Source of the DNA: Betaproteobacteria bacterium
Lineage (GTDB): Bacteria; Pseudomonadota; Gammaproteobacteria; Burkholderiales; JAEUOS01
DNA length: 64,000 nt
NCBI GenBank assembly: GCA_028292405.1
Contig: JAQGMJ010000030.1
Coordinates: 160,039-224,038, forward strand
Reading direction: 5' to 3'
Shown here: one piece after another, positions 28,301-37,526 of the stretch
Layout: each line of letters starts with the position of its first letter
How positions within the stretch are numbered: the stretch's first letter is position 1
Program-made: the position numbers and the translations under genes
The notes under the pieces: model-generated
The model's input: only the letters and a program-made list of their open reading frames with translations
The model's database searches: none
What the model was told of the DNA's origin: nothing

Positions 28301-31300
28301 CACATTTCCCGAATCAGCCCGCGCCCCGCCGCTGCCGCTATTTCCAAGGTCGTTAACCTGGGCGGACAAGGTCGTGCTGCCGGAATAGCCTGGGTTCGGG
28401 TCATAACGCATCCCATCAAGCGCGACGTTGAGGGCCACGAGCGTGCCGGAAAACGTCATGGTGGTGTCCGCGCTGCCTGATCCGACAGAAAAGGCCAAGC
28501 CCGCGGTGCCCGAGAGTGTGAGCGTGCCGTTGGCGACCGTCAGGGTCAACGACAGGGCACCGCCCCCGGCATCGACGTCGGCGACGCTGATCGCGTTCCC
28601 GCCGGCAGTTGAAAATACCTTGGCCGTATTGCTGGCGGTCGACTGCGCCGATGGCAGGCCGAGCTGGGGAGGGTCATTGACCGGCGAGACGTTCACGGTC
28701 ATCGTCCGCGGCGTGGCATCCAGGTCAATGCCGCCACCGGCCGTCCCGCCATCATCCTGGACCTGAAAGGTAAAACCGGCATAGCCGACGCCGTTGGCAT
28801 TGGTCGCGGCGGAAAATTTGAGATTCCCTGCGGTGATGGCGCCAGCGGAGATGAACTGGCCAGCCGTCACCGCTACTCCCGACAGCGTCAACGTCCCCGC
28901 GCTCGGCAAGGTGGAAATCTTGACGTTGGCCAGCGCATTGGCAGGCGCGTCGTTCGGGTCGGTAAAACCAAAATCGGCAACGCTGAAGGTATAGGGCGTG
29001 TCCTCCGCCGTAGTCACGGTATGGCTGGCACCGACGGGGGCGTCATTGACCGAGCTGACGGTGATGCCGCTGCTGGCCGTCGCTCCACTGAAGGCAGTAG
29101 CACCGCCGTTCGGCGAAGTATTTGCAGTACCGCCGGCGACACCGCTGGTCTGATCCCAGGCGCGGAAGGTGAGGCCGTTGGCGACGGCGCCGGTCCAGTT
29201 GGCGTTAGGGACGAACCGTACGCGCGTGTTGGCGTCCGCGGCGAGCAGGCGGGCGCTGGTGCCGCTGGGGGCGCCGAAGGCAGCCCAGGTCGTGCCGTTG
29301 TTGGTCGAGTACTGCCACGCGCCGTTGGTGTTGTCGACCGAGGTGACAGCAATGCCAGATAAGGCGCCTGCATCAAAGTCGGAGAGTTTTCCCGCAATCA
29401 GGGTGGTGACGGCCGTCCCGGCATTGGACCCCGCATCTTCGGTGATCGCGGCCAGGTCATTTGCCCCGCTCAGGACCGGCGCATCGTTGACCGAGGTGAC
29501 GTTGACCGTCAGAGTGCGCGCCACAGGATCCAAATCTACTCCGCCATTGGCGGTGCCGCCATTGTCCTGGACCTGAAAAGTGAAAGAGGCATAGCCGGCG
29601 CCATTAGCATTGGCAGCCGGCGTGAATTTCAGGTTGCCGGCAGCAATACTGGCAGCCGAGATGAATTGCCCCGCAGCCACGGCCGCGCCGGACAGGGTCA
29701 GGCTGCCCGCCCCGGACAGGCTGCCGATGCGAATGTTTGCCAGCAGGTTTGCCGGGGTGTCATTGGGGTCGGAAAAGCCGAAGTCAGCCGCACTAAACGT
29801 GTAGGAAGTGTCTTCCAGGGTGGTCACCGTCCTGCTGGTTCCCGCCGGAGCATCATTGACCTGGGTGACCGTGATGCCGCTGGTGGCGGTGGCCGCACTG
29901 AAGGCGGTCGCGCCGCCGTTTGCGGCGGTGCTGGCGGTCGCCGCCGTCGTGCCGCTGGTCTGGTCCCAGCCCCGGAACGTGATGCCGTTGGTGACAGTGC
30001 CGTTGAAGTTGGCGTTGGGGACGAACCGTACGCGCGTGTTGGCGTCCGCGGCGAGCAGGCGGGCGCTGGTGCCGCTGGGGGCGCCGAAGGCAGACCAGGT
30101 CGTGCCGTTGTTGGTCGAGTATTGCCAGGTGCCGTTGGTGTTGTCGACCGCGGTCACCGCGATGCCGGCGATGGCGCCTGAGTCGCCATCGGAGAGATGG
30201 CCGCTGATCAGGGCAGAGACCAAAGTTCCCGCATTGCCGGTGGCGTCTTCCAGGACCGTGGCCGCGGAGTTGGCGCCGGAGAGAACGGGTGCATGATTGA
30301 CGCCGGCGATTCCAGCAAAGCCGACGACAAAACCATCCATGCCGCCGTTGTAAGTGGTGTCTGCGCCTCCCGCAACGGCAATGGCGCTGTTCGAGGTGGT
30401 TGATCCGACGACATACAGCGCACCGGCGCGATAGGCCGCCCCCGTCGCAACGTCGCTACCGCTGCCGCCGAGATAGCTGCTGTAGACCAGCCCATTGCTG
30501 CCCGATAGCGCCGGATCGATCAGCATCACAAAGCTGTCAGTGTTGCCGCCATAGCTTCCATCCAGGGCGTTGGCAGTAATGGAAAAGTTGCTGTCCACGG
30601 TCGAGCCGACGGCGTAGATACGGCCCGTGGCGTCCACCGCGATACCCGTCAGATCGATGGCGCCTGCGCCGCCGTTCCCGTTGCCATTGCCGTTATTGCC
30701 CCGGCTGCCCGCGATATAGGTCGCATAGTCGAGAGTGCCGCTGCCCGGATCCAGAATCGCCAGATAGCTGGTATCGGCGCTCCCGCTCGCGGTGCTGGCC
30801 TGGAACGCGTTGGCAGTGGTCGTCAGATCCCTGGATTGAGAACTCCCCCCGAAAACGATGGCGCCGTCCGTCCGCAAGGCGACCGCTGCTCCGGTGTCGT
30901 TGTTGGCGCCGCCAAAATACGTGCTGTAGTCGAAGGCGCTTCCGGCGACGTTGAGGCGCGCGACGAAGGCATCGGTGCCGCCATCCCGGGTACTCTGGAA
31001 TGCGTTGACCGTCGCAAGATTGCTTGATGCGGTGGTGCCCACTACGACAGCCTGTCCCGATCCAGTGATGGCGATCGCATTGCCGCTGTCTGCACCACTG
31101 CCGCCGATGAAGGTGGAATAGACGAGGCCGGTGCCGGCGGCATTGAACTTGGTAACAAAGGCCTCGCCCGCGGCATAGGTGGTATCGGCGGCGCCGGCGG
31201 TGACGGGGAAATTTGGGGAGTTGGTGGTGCCGGTCACATACGCATCGCCGCTGCTGTCCACGGCAACTCCGTTGCCGACATCGCCGTTGCCCGAACCGCC

Positions 31301-32524
31301 CAGATAGGACGAATAGACCAGGCCGCTGCCGGCGGCGTTGAGCTTGAACAGGAAGGCATCCTGCGGGCCGCTGCGCGTGTTTTGATAGGCTCCGGCCGTG
31401 GTGGGAAAGGGGATCAGCCCGGCCGACTGCGTCCAGCCCGTCACATAGACCGCGCCCGCGCCATCGACCGCGATTGCGTTGGCCTCCTCGTTGCCGCTGC
31501 CGCCGTACGTCGTGGAATAGAGCACCGTCGAGAGGTCGCTCGACAGTTTTTGGACGGTCACGTCCTCGCCGCCCGTGCCGAAAAAGGTGCTGTTGCTGTA
31601 ACCGGCGACGTAGACATTGCCGGCCGCATCGACGGCGACCGCATTGGCTGATTCCGCGGCAGTGGTGCCGAGATAGCTGCCGTACGACAGGATGGGATCG
31701 ATGATCAACGCGCGGGTTTGATCGTACGCTCCGACGGAAAAGTGAACACTGCCGTCTGCGGCCACCGTGTATTGGCTGGTCACTGACTGGCGGCCTGACG
31801 GGCCATCCTGATAAGCGACCGGCGCGAGGAAACGGATGCTTGATCCCGAGGCGTCCAGCTGGATCAAAAGATTGCCGTCTGCATCGAGGGCCACCGATTG
31901 GGCGCCGTCAAAATGCATGGCGATGTCCTGCGCATGGGCTCCGGGATTGACGGTGAAGTCGTATTCGAGTTGTTGCCCGCTACCGTAGTACTTCAGGTCG
32001 ATGCCGTTGTATACGCTCTTGTAGGTGACGCCATCATAGTTCACCACGTCGGTATGCCACAGCGCCGGGTCATTTCCCACCAGGTAATTGCTGCGCGCCT
32101 GCAATTGCCCGTCTGGCGTCAACTGGGCCGCCGCGCTGGCACCGTCGAGATTGAGCGATACCGTGCGCTGGGCCTCACCATTGCCAAGAACAAGGGTCGC
32201 GTTTCCCTTGGAGAGGCCGACGGTAAAACCGCTTCCCCGCGCCAGTGCGTCAAAGTCGGGACTGGCCTGGCCGACGTTCAGTTCGAAGGCAAGGGGGCGG
32301 CCCGACGCAGTGGTGGCCGGGGTGCCGGCGAGCGTGGTCACCGGAGCGGCGGTGGCTGCCGCAAAGTCGCCGTTTGCGTCCAGCGCACGGGTTTCGGCCG
32401 GTGGAACGGCCACCGGCGGTAGCGCGGCGGCCGCCAGATCAGCCGAATACAGGATGCGCGACTCGAGCGTTTCCACGAGCGGGCGCTCGAAGGTTCTGCG
32501 ACGAATCCGGTTAGGCCACCACAT
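25301..32524 (-). CDS. Giant LEPR-XLL repeat surface protein (beta-propeller plus cadherin/Ig-like repeats)
   Basis: A 2407-residue protein with no Sec signal peptide. Residues about 18-29 ([12 protein letters not shown]) match the LEPR-XLL N-terminal signature found on giant repetitive proteins. About 60-280 is a domain often found before SBBP repeats ([16 protein letters not shown]), then about 285-740 are SBBP beta-propeller repeats ([16 protein letters not shown] and similar, with YSSYLGGSG). From about 745 follow three repeats of an [10 protein letters not shown]...[11 protein letters not shown] type and seven of a VNDAPAG...YTFSxADFGFxD type. The C-terminus has a Thr/Pro-rich linker, then a membrane segment ([19 protein letters not shown]) and an acidic tail. 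It starts 3 nt after the upstream adaptor stop. Probably a biofilm or adhesion protein exported by its operon partners. Confidence 0.85.
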   Translation of the reverse strand: MWWPNRIRRRTFERPLVETLESRILYSADLAAAALPPVAVPPAETRALDANGDFAAATAAPVTTLAGTPATTASGRPLAFELNVGQASPDFDALARGSGFTVGLSKGNATLVLGNGEAQRTVSLNLDGASAAAQLTPDGQLQARSNYLVGNDPALWHTDVVNYDGVTYKSVYNGIDLKYYGSGQQLEYDFTVNPGAHAQDIAMHFDGAQSVALDADGNLLIQLDASGSSIRFLAPVAYQDGPSGRQSVTSQYTVAADGSVHFSVGAYDQTRALIIDPILSYGSYLGTTAAESANAVAVDAAGNVYVAGYSNSTFFGTGGEDVTVQKLSSDLSTVLYSTTYGGSGNEEANAIAVDGAGAVYVTGWTQSAGLIPFPTTAGAYQNTRSGPQDAFLFKLNAAGSGLVYSSYLGGSGNGDVGNGVAVDSSGDAYVTGTTNSPNFPVTAGAADTTYAAGEAFVTKFNAAGTGLVYSTFIGGSGADSGNAIAITGSGQAVVVGTTASSNLATVNAFQSTRDGGTDAFVARLNVAGSAFDYSTYFGGANNDTGAAVALRTDGAIVFGGSSQSRDLTTTANAFQASTASGSADTSYLAILDPGSGTLDYATYIAGSRGNNGNGNGNGGAGAIDLTGIAVDATGRIYAVGSTVDSNFSITANALDGSYGGNTDSFVMLIDPALSGSNGLVYSSYLGGSGSDVATGAAYRAGALYVVGSTTSNSAIAVAGGADTTYNGGMDGFVVGFAGIAGVNHAPVLSGANSAATVLEDATGNAGTLVSALISGHLSDGDSGAIAGIAVTAVDNTNGTWQYSTNNGTTWSAFGAPSGTSARLLAADANTRVRFVPNANFNGTVTNGITFRGWDQTSGTTAATASTAANGGATAFSAATATSGITVTQVNDAPAGTSRTVTTLEDTSYTFSAADFGFSDPNDTPANLLANIRIGSLSGAGSLTLSGAAVAAGQFISAASIAAGNLKFTPAANANGAGYASFTFQVQDNGGTANGGVDLDPVARTLTVNVTSVNDAPVLSGANDLAAITEDAGSNAGTAVTTLIAGKLSDFDAGALSGIAVTSVDNTNGAWQYSTNNGTTWAAFGAPSGTSARLLAADANTRVRFVPNANWTGAVANGLTFRAWDQTSGVAGGTANTSPNGGATAFSGATASSGITVSSVNDAPVGASHTVTTAEDTPYTFSVADFGFTDPNDAPANALANVKISTLPSAGTLTLSGVAVTAGQFISAGAITAGNLKFSAATNANGVGYAGFTFQVQDDGGTAGGGIDLDATPRTMTVNVSPVNDPPQLGLPSAQSTASNTAKVFSTAGGNAISVADVDAGGGALSLTLTVANGTLTLSGTAGLAFSVGSGSADTTMTFSGTLVALNVALDGMRYDPNPGYSGSTTLSAQVNDLGNSGSGGARADSGNVVINVSFVNSAPVISGSNNLQTILEDAATNAGTAVSALINGHVTDIDTGAVNGIAVTAVDNTNGNWQYSIDGGGNWSSFGSPGAGSARLLAADAGTLVRFVPNANWNGTVTNGISFRAWDQTAGAAGATADTSVNGGTTAFSSALAGAAVTVTPVNDAPAGADRVVTTLEETPYTFSSSDFGFTDPADASPNNLLSVRISSLPANGSLTDNGVAVGVGQFISSADIGAGKLVYTAPVDASGTAYTAFTFQVRDDGGAASGGIDLDPVAHTVTVNITPVNDAPAGTSNTVAINEDTPYALSVADFGFSDSNDSPANALLNVRISSLPTVGQLTLNGAAVSAGQFVSVANISAGKLVYAPSANANGPAYASFAFQVQDDGGTANGGVDLDPVARVMSFDVSPVNDAPSGTSGSINALEDAGYVFNIADFGFTDAVDSPQNQLLNVKVAALPGAGALTLNGAAVAAGQFVSAADIAAGKLIFTPGAGNSGASYAAFTFQVQDDGGTVAGGNDLDPSAKTLAINVAPVNDAPVGAAGTVNTLEDTPYTFTLTDFAFSDPSDTPANALLGVKISALPSAGQLLLNGVAVSAGQIVQASAIAAGKLIFVPGADGNGSAYASLSYQAQDDGGTANGGIDLDPVARPITIQVASVNDPPVSQDNTIGIATAQVYTFVAADFGFSDASDTPANALAGVRINSLPAAGVLALNGIAVTANQAISAAAINSGELTFISGSPATASFSFGVRDTGGTANGGVSVEIGSHVMTLAVSDPVAAAPVTAPPPPALSTTTTTTTTRTQTVTSTSNSASSGNAAAVVPPPAPAPALPPPPALSAGGFLQAVDFVIGTEGSGASSQVRPVEVLSAERRFSREVATAPAETPLLTFGLRAADNNSATDPLSRSMRAKGFIDELDQLRDDARSEFNLDRIFALSSSGVTFGLSLGLMIWIVRSGVLMSSLLSVMPAWRVLDPLPVLANAGGNDENEDETDDSEFSAAASSEDPLRILRES
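29195..29326. repeat. Near-identical DNA repeat inside the adhesin gene (copy 1; copy 2 at 30005-30136)
   Basis: Two of the Ig-like repeat units share about 130 bp of almost unchanged DNA, including about 70 nt that look identical around 29211-29280 and 30021-30090. Other repeats of the same protein differ widely in codons. This points to recent unit duplication or gene conversion within the coding region. Confidence 0.75.
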
Positions 32525-32527
32525 GGC

Positions 32528-33373
32528 TCAAAGGGCTGGACGAGGTGAGGGCGGGACGGCAGTATTCGGCAGGCTGGCCTTGCAGCGCAGTCCCGCCGGC
32601 AGACCGGCGCCGGGGTTGGGAAGCGACAAACGGATGCGGAACGTATTGCTGGCACCGTCAATCAGTTTGTCCACCAGGATTACTTTGGCCTCGCGCGGGG
32701 AGGTGTTGGGAAATTCGGGTGCGATCGTCATCGTGCTTGCTACCCGTACGACCCCGTAGAGCTGCGCCGGCATGACCACTTCGACGCGCAGCGGATCGAC
32801 CATGGCGACGCGAAACAGAGGTTTGTCCTCAACCCGTTCCCCGACCGACAGGTAGCGGTCGGCAATGACCCCATCTGACGGGGCGCGAATGGTACGAAGG
32901 CCGAGCTGGGCCTGCGCAAGAGCGTGCTCACGCTCCGCGGTACGACGTTGCTCACGTGCCTGCAATACCCGTTCGTCGGCCACGCGGGCCTCGGCGCGGG
33001 CCTGTTCGACCGCTGCGGTGGAGACGAACTCCTCCGCCATCAAGCCTTCGGCACGCTTCAGTTTTTGCCGGGCCAGAACGGCGTTGGCTTCGGCCGCGTT
33101 GACCTCGGCCATCGCCTGTGCCTTGTTGGATGCCACATCGACCTGCGCACGTTCGACATCGGCGCGCAACAGGGCCAGGACCTGCCCCTTGCGCACCGTG
33201 TCGCCACGTTCTGCACGGATCGATTCAATCACCCCGATGACCGGGCTTCCCACGTCAGCGACCTGGAAAGGCTCGATCAGACAGCCCAGGGGCTGGGCGG
33301 GCGATGGCGGCTTGGCGTGCACCATGCCCATGCAGGCCCACAGGAGGAGCGGAGCTGCCGCTAGATGCTTCAT
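32528..33373 (-). CDS. HlyD/RND-type periplasmic adaptor subunit
   Basis: A 281-residue membrane-fusion protein with signal peptide (MKHLAAAPLLLWACMGMVHA). It has a first lipoyl half (VGSPVIGVIESIRAERGDTV), a coiled-coil hairpin of about 100 residues rich in Ala, Glu and Arg, a second lipoyl half (LRTIRAPSDGVIADRYLSVGE) and a beta-barrel domain. It is shorter than many adaptors. Its ATG overlaps the stop of the SecA-like gene (ATGA), and the adhesin gene begins 3 nt after its stop, so production of the three is tightly coupled. Expected to bridge the inner membrane and the TolC-type channel encoded by the last gene of the operon. Confidence 0.88.
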   Translation of the reverse strand: MKHLAAAPLLLWACMGMVHAKPPSPAQPLGCLIEPFQVADVGSPVIGVIESIRAERGDTVRKGQVLALLRADVERAQVDVASNKAQAMAEVNAAEANAVLARQKLKRAEGLMAEEFVSTAAVEQARAEARVADERVLQAREQRRTAEREHALAQAQLGLRTIRAPSDGVIADRYLSVGERVEDKPLFRVAMVDPLRVEVVMPAQLYGVVRVASTMTIAPEFPNTSPREAKVILVDKLIDGASNTFRIRLSLPNPGAGLPAGLRCKASLPNTAVPPSPRPAL

Positions 33374-35379
33374 GTCAGGGTCCTTGCCGAAAATGCAAAG
33401 TTGCGCTCGGCTTGCTCGTCGGCACGCTTAAGGTCCTGCCGTTGTCCGGATTGATTTCGTTCCTCCAGCAACTGCGGCAGACGAACGATCAAGCGAAACA
33501 GGAAAGGTGAACGGTTGGCCATCCATATTGCGGCCACGCGCAGGGCGCCAGGGAAGAACGTGTCGAGAAGGCGGGACTGCTGGGACAGCAGGATTTCAAC
33601 GCTTCCCGGTTCGCCGCGCCGCGCGGCGCGACCAATGAACTGGCGATCGATGCGTCGCGAAGCATTGTGCTGGCAGAGGATGATGTGGAGGCCGCCGCGA
33701 CGCAAGGTGTCATCGTCGATGGCGATGTCGGTACCGCGCCCCGCCATGCTGGTGGCGACCGTCACCTGCCCTCCCATGCCGGCGCGGCCCACGATGGCGG
33801 CTTCCGCATCGTCCTGACTCGCATTGAGCACCGCATGTTGCAGGTTCGCGGCCCGCAGAATGGCCGACAGCGTTGCGGATTCTGCCACGCTGGAAAGCCC
33901 GATCAGTACCGGACGCCCAAGGCCCACCATTTCCCTGGTTCGGGCAACCACCGCCGCGTAAAGGGCGCTATTGTCGGAGAACAGCTGTGGCCGATACTGA
34001 CGTCGTTGCGATGGCAGGCGCAACGGGACGTCAATCACGGCGAGGTCGTAGGTCAGACGCAATTCGCCAATGCATTCGCGCAACGTACCGCTCATGCCGC
34101 CTAGATGCAGGTAACGTCGGAAGAAGCGCTGGTAAGTGATTTGTTGCTCCGGTTCATTGCGGATGCTGGCCGCGCAGCGCTCCTTGCATTCAATCAATTG
34201 ATGCAGGCCACGGGACCAGGCGCGTCCGGGAGCGCGACGGCCCGTGGTTTCATCGACGATCTCGACGGCCCCGTCGCGAACCACATAGTCGCGGTCCCTT
34301 ACAAAAAGATGCAACGCTGCCAGGGCCATGCAAGTGGTGTCTTCCCGATGCCGTGGATGCGCATTGATACCGCTCTCGCCGAAAGGCCAGTCCGCTACTG
34401 CCTGCTGGCCGCTGGCGGTCAATGTGACGCTGTTGGAGCTGGTATCGGCCATATAATGTTCGGCGGGCAGCAGCTTTCCGGCGCATGCCAATGCGCTTTC
34501 CAGGAAAAGGACATTCTCCGCGTTGCCGTCGCTGCGCGACAGCACCAGGGGGATACGGGCCTCGTCGATCAAAATGGTGTCCGCTTCATCGACAAAGGCC
34601 ACGCACAGGCCCCGCAACAAGGGTACTGCCTGGTCGGCGCTACCCGCGCTGATGCGTCGTGCTCGTTGCTCGAGGTCACCGAGCCGGTTGGGACGCAGCA
34701 TGTTGTCGCGCAAATAGTCAAAAGCCAGTTCCTTGGCGGTGCAATAGGTGACATCGGCTCCGTAGGCGCGTGCCCGCGCTTCCCGCGGCATGTCCTGCGT
34801 GACCACGGCTGCGCGCAAATGCATGGACGCGTAAAAGCGCTTCAGTGCGCGGGCGTCGCGCGCGGCAAGGTAGTCGTTGGAAGTGATGACATGCACGGGC
34901 GCGCCGGCCAGTGCGGCGGTCGCGGCCGCCAGGGCAATGGCGATGGTCTTGCCTTCACCCGTGGCCATTTCGGCCAGTTGCCAGTCAAGCATCACGCGTG
35001 CCGCCATGATCTGCGTCACGTAAGGGAAGACACCCAGACGCTGCTTGCACGCAACGCAGGCAAGCGCTAGCGCGTGCAAGCAGGTAGTGTCGTTCAGGCC
35101 TTCTCGCACCAGGGCGGCACGGGTAGTCTCCAGCCGGCCCTGCATGGTCCGCTCTTCACTTGTCAGCAACGACTTTGCTTGCGCCAGGACTTCGTCGGCG
35201 AACCGGCGGTGGCGGGTGGCATCGCGGCGCAGTTGGCCTTCGATCAACGAGATGCCTCTCTTCCAGGCAAGATCGACGGCATTGTCGCGCCGGAAGGGGC
35301 CGCGTCTTTCCGGATAGTCTCCATACACTAGCCCGGGTGTCGGCAGGGTGGCGCGAGCATCGATCCGGTAGGAGATCAT
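33370..35379 (-). CDS. SecA-like ATPase (accessory SecA paralogue)
   Basis: A 669-residue SecA homologue, against roughly 800-900 for housekeeping SecA. The ATG at 35379 overlaps the upstream stop (ATGA) and has GGAGGA 6 nt upstream. Motor motifs are present: Walker A MATGEGKT (138-145), TSNDYLA, DYLRDNM, the DEAD-type VDEADTILIDEARIPL (about 263-278), GGMSGT (428-432), TSMAGRGTDIA (543-553) and QFIGRAARRGEPGS (580-593). The polypeptide stops soon after motor domain 2, at a point matching the early helical scaffold. The helical wing and the C-terminal zinc-binding SecB-docking tail are absent, and the preprotein-binding domain looks short. In this operon it probably energises export of the giant protein. 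Whether it uses SecYEG is unknown. Confidence 0.85.
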   Translation of the reverse strand: MISYRIDARATLPTPGLVYGDYPERRGPFRRDNAVDLAWKRGISLIEGQLRRDATRHRRFADEVLAQAKSLLTSEERTMQGRLETTRAALVREGLNDTTCLHALALACVACKQRLGVFPYVTQIMAARVMLDWQLAEMATGEGKTIAIALAAATAALAGAPVHVITSNDYLAARDARALKRFYASMHLRAAVVTQDMPREARARAYGADVTYCTAKELAFDYLRDNMLRPNRLGDLEQRARRISAGSADQAVPLLRGLCVAFVDEADTILIDEARIPLVLSRSDGNAENVLFLESALACAGKLLPAEHYMADTSSNSVTLTASGQQAVADWPFGESGINAHPRHREDTTCMALAALHLFVRDRDYVVRDGAVEIVDETTGRRAPGRAWSRGLHQLIECKERCAASIRNEPEQQITYQRFFRRYLHLGGMSGTLRECIGELRLTYDLAVIDVPLRLPSQRRQYRPQLFSDNSALYAAVVARTREMVGLGRPVLIGLSSVAESATLSAILRAANLQHAVLNASQDDAEAAIVGRAGMGGQVTVATSMAGRGTDIAIDDDTLRRGGLHIILCQHNASRRIDRQFIGRAARRGEPGSVEILLSQQSRLLDTFFPGALRVAAIWMANRSPFLFRLIVRLPQLLEERNQSGQRQDLKRADEQAERNFAFSARTLT

Positions 35380-37526
35380 GTCTGGTCCTCCGGATTGAAG
35401 TGCCGAAGGAAAAGTTGCCGGCCGCGCCGCAGGGCCTGCGTGGCCAAGGGCGCATAGCCAAGATCGAATCGCACCCATACGCGATTGCCTATCCGTTCTT
35501 CGGCAAGGCCAGGGACTGCCATATCGATCAGGAATACCGGATCCCTGGTACGGGTGCCCTCCTTGTCGGCGGGATCAATTGCAAAACCGCCCCCGGCGCG
35601 ATCGCCCAATGCCGGACTGGGAAGGAGATTGGTGGCGGCGGGCATTTCACGCAGTGATTGGGCTGGCCGGTTGATGCTGCCCAGGTCCGCCTCGAGAACG
35701 TCGACATGACGCACCCGGCCGCGGATCAATTGCGCGTCGGCTTCGGGTAGTACCGCGCGTACATTGGGGGCGCCGGGTGCCAGGACATAGCCGACCATCG
35801 CTCCCCGCGGCGTAAAGCTGCCTGGCAGATCGTGCTCGTGCGGCAGGACCAGCGTGCCGGCGGTGCGTGCGGACACGTCAAGTTGTTCGATCTGCCGTGC
35901 ATTGCGGTCTAGCGCAGCCTTCGTGCGTTCGATGTCCTTTTCCACGCTGGCCGCCTCGGTGGGGTCGCGCAGCAGGGCAAAGTATTGCCGGGACTCGTAG
36001 CCCGACAATTCGTTGACCAGCCGTTCATGCTCGCTTTCCAGCGTCGGCTCCAGGAGCGTGACAACGGTTTGACCGGTCGCCACGGCCTGGCCGTTGTGGG
36101 CGGCCACGTTCTCCACAAAGCCAGGGGTATCAACCCGGATCTGCGCATTTTCAGGCGGCCATACCACGCCTTGTGCAACGAACGTATTGGGCAAGGGCAG
36201 CACGAAAGCAAGGAGAATGGCGATGACCACGGCCGTGCCGACGACCCGACGCGCGCGCTGGCGGGATGCCGTGGACAATCCAGCGCCGCGGAACGTCCGC
36301 CAGATGGCCAGGCCGGTCCCGAACAGCCAGGCGGCCAGGAACAGCAGCATCAGGGTTCCCAGCAGCGACGATTTTTGGCCCAGCCAAAGCAGCAGACCGA
36401 GCATCAGGACGGCACGGTAGATCAGCGAGGCTGGCGCATACAGGATCAGCCACTTGCGCTCCCCGCTTCCGAGGGCGGCATTGGCGAGATTGTCGGCGCC
36501 GGTGGCCAGACGGCGCACCGTCGATGCCCACCAGGCGTTGCTGCGCAAGGCAAGGTTGGGCAAGTCGAGCAAATCCGTAAAAATGTAGTAGCCATCGAAG
36601 CGCAACAGCGGATTGCCATTGACCAGCAGCGTCGAGACGCCGCAGATGAGGATGATCACCAGCAGGATGTCGCGCACCGTTCCCTGCTCGATCGTCGACC
36701 ATGCAATGACCGCCAGCGCGGCGATCGCCAATTCCGCAAAAATCCCTGCGGCACTGACGATGGCGCGCAATCCGCGACTCTCGAAAGTATTGGCGGCAGA
36801 CGCGTCGACGTACGGGGCAGGGGTGAAGAACATCAGGGTAACGCCAGCCTCATGGACCTCGCCGCCGAAACGCCGGACGGCGAGGGCGTGTGCCAATTCG
36901 TGCACCGCCTTGATGAGGGGAAAGCAGAGCCAGAAAAGCAGAAAGGCGCGGGAGCTTTGCAGCAAACGCATGGCATCGGCTTGCAAGGCGGGGTAATGGG
37001 TGGCGGTGATGCCCAGGCCGAGTACAACCAGGATGGACCACGCCAGGGTGAACAGGCCTCCAGGGATAATCGCCAGCACCGGCTCCAGATGGTTCAGCAG
37101 GCGGGTCGGATCGAACAGCCGGACGCGAATGACCAGGGGATTGATCCACTTGCGCCGCCGCTTGCGTCCTTCGTCATCGCGCTGGGCGAAAAGCGCGCCC
37201 AGATTCGGCGCGGAATCAAACTGAATGATTTGCGCGGCGTAGAGTTGCGAAAGCACCCGCAGGATGTCGTCCTGGGTGGGCGCCTGTTCTCCCAGATGTT
37301 CAAGCAAAAAAGCCCAGATCTCGTTGGCGGTGCGGCCGCCGTTGCAGCGCCCGACAAAGGCATATGCCGACGGGTTAAGTCGCACTTGACGGCCCGACGC
37401 TGGTTCACCGAGGACGTGCCAGATTCTGTCACGAGACTGCATGCGGGTCAGACGCACGCCTGGTGACAATCTCGGCGTCAGGTCGGCTGCTCGGTACCAG
37501 AGAGGGCTTAGCAGGGCGTCGTTCAT
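35376..37526 (-). CDS. PqqD-like / M50 metalloprotease / HlyD-like fusion membrane protein
   Basis: A 716-residue inner-membrane protein starting at ATG 37526, which overlaps the upstream stop as TGATG. Residues 1-105 resemble a PqqD/RRE-type winged helix (RQVRLNPSAYAFVGRCNGG, then ILRVLSQLYAAQIIQFD). About 150-450 is a multi-TM M50 site-2-protease-type domain with zinc motif HELAH (209-213) and the second conserved NGNPLLRFDGYY (303-314). From about 450 come a TM segment and a HlyD-like adaptor domain (IRVDTPGFVENVAAHNGQAV, coiled coil, then RTAGTLVLPHEHDLPGSF). The same layout is known in proteins annotated as peptide zinc metalloprotease/YydH-like. Probably processes or recognises the exported substrate and links to the adaptor. 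Confidence 0.85.
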   Translation of the reverse strand: MNDALLSPLWYRAADLTPRLSPGVRLTRMQSRDRIWHVLGEPASGRQVRLNPSAYAFVGRCNGGRTANEIWAFLLEHLGEQAPTQDDILRVLSQLYAAQIIQFDSAPNLGALFAQRDDEGRKRRRKWINPLVIRVRLFDPTRLLNHLEPVLAIIPGGLFTLAWSILVVLGLGITATHYPALQADAMRLLQSSRAFLLFWLCFPLIKAVHELAHALAVRRFGGEVHEAGVTLMFFTPAPYVDASAANTFESRGLRAIVSAAGIFAELAIAALAVIAWSTIEQGTVRDILLVIILICGVSTLLVNGNPLLRFDGYYIFTDLLDLPNLALRSNAWWASTVRRLATGADNLANAALGSGERKWLILYAPASLIYRAVLMLGLLLWLGQKSSLLGTLMLLFLAAWLFGTGLAIWRTFRGAGLSTASRQRARRVVGTAVVIAILLAFVLPLPNTFVAQGVVWPPENAQIRVDTPGFVENVAAHNGQAVATGQTVVTLLEPTLESEHERLVNELSGYESRQYFALLRDPTEAASVEKDIERTKAALDRNARQIEQLDVSARTAGTLVLPHEHDLPGSFTPRGAMVGYVLAPGAPNVRAVLPEADAQLIRGRVRHVDVLEADLGSINRPAQSLREMPAATNLLPSPALGDRAGGGFAIDPADKEGTRTRDPVFLIDMAVPGLAEERIGNRVWVRFDLGYAPLATQALRRGRQLFLRHFNPEDQT

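Noticed and set aside
28260-30300. CRISPR-like periodic repeats
   Set aside because: The periodicity comes from repeated protein domains in the adhesin gene. Units are hundreds of bases long, diverged and in frame, with no short identical repeat/spacer pattern.
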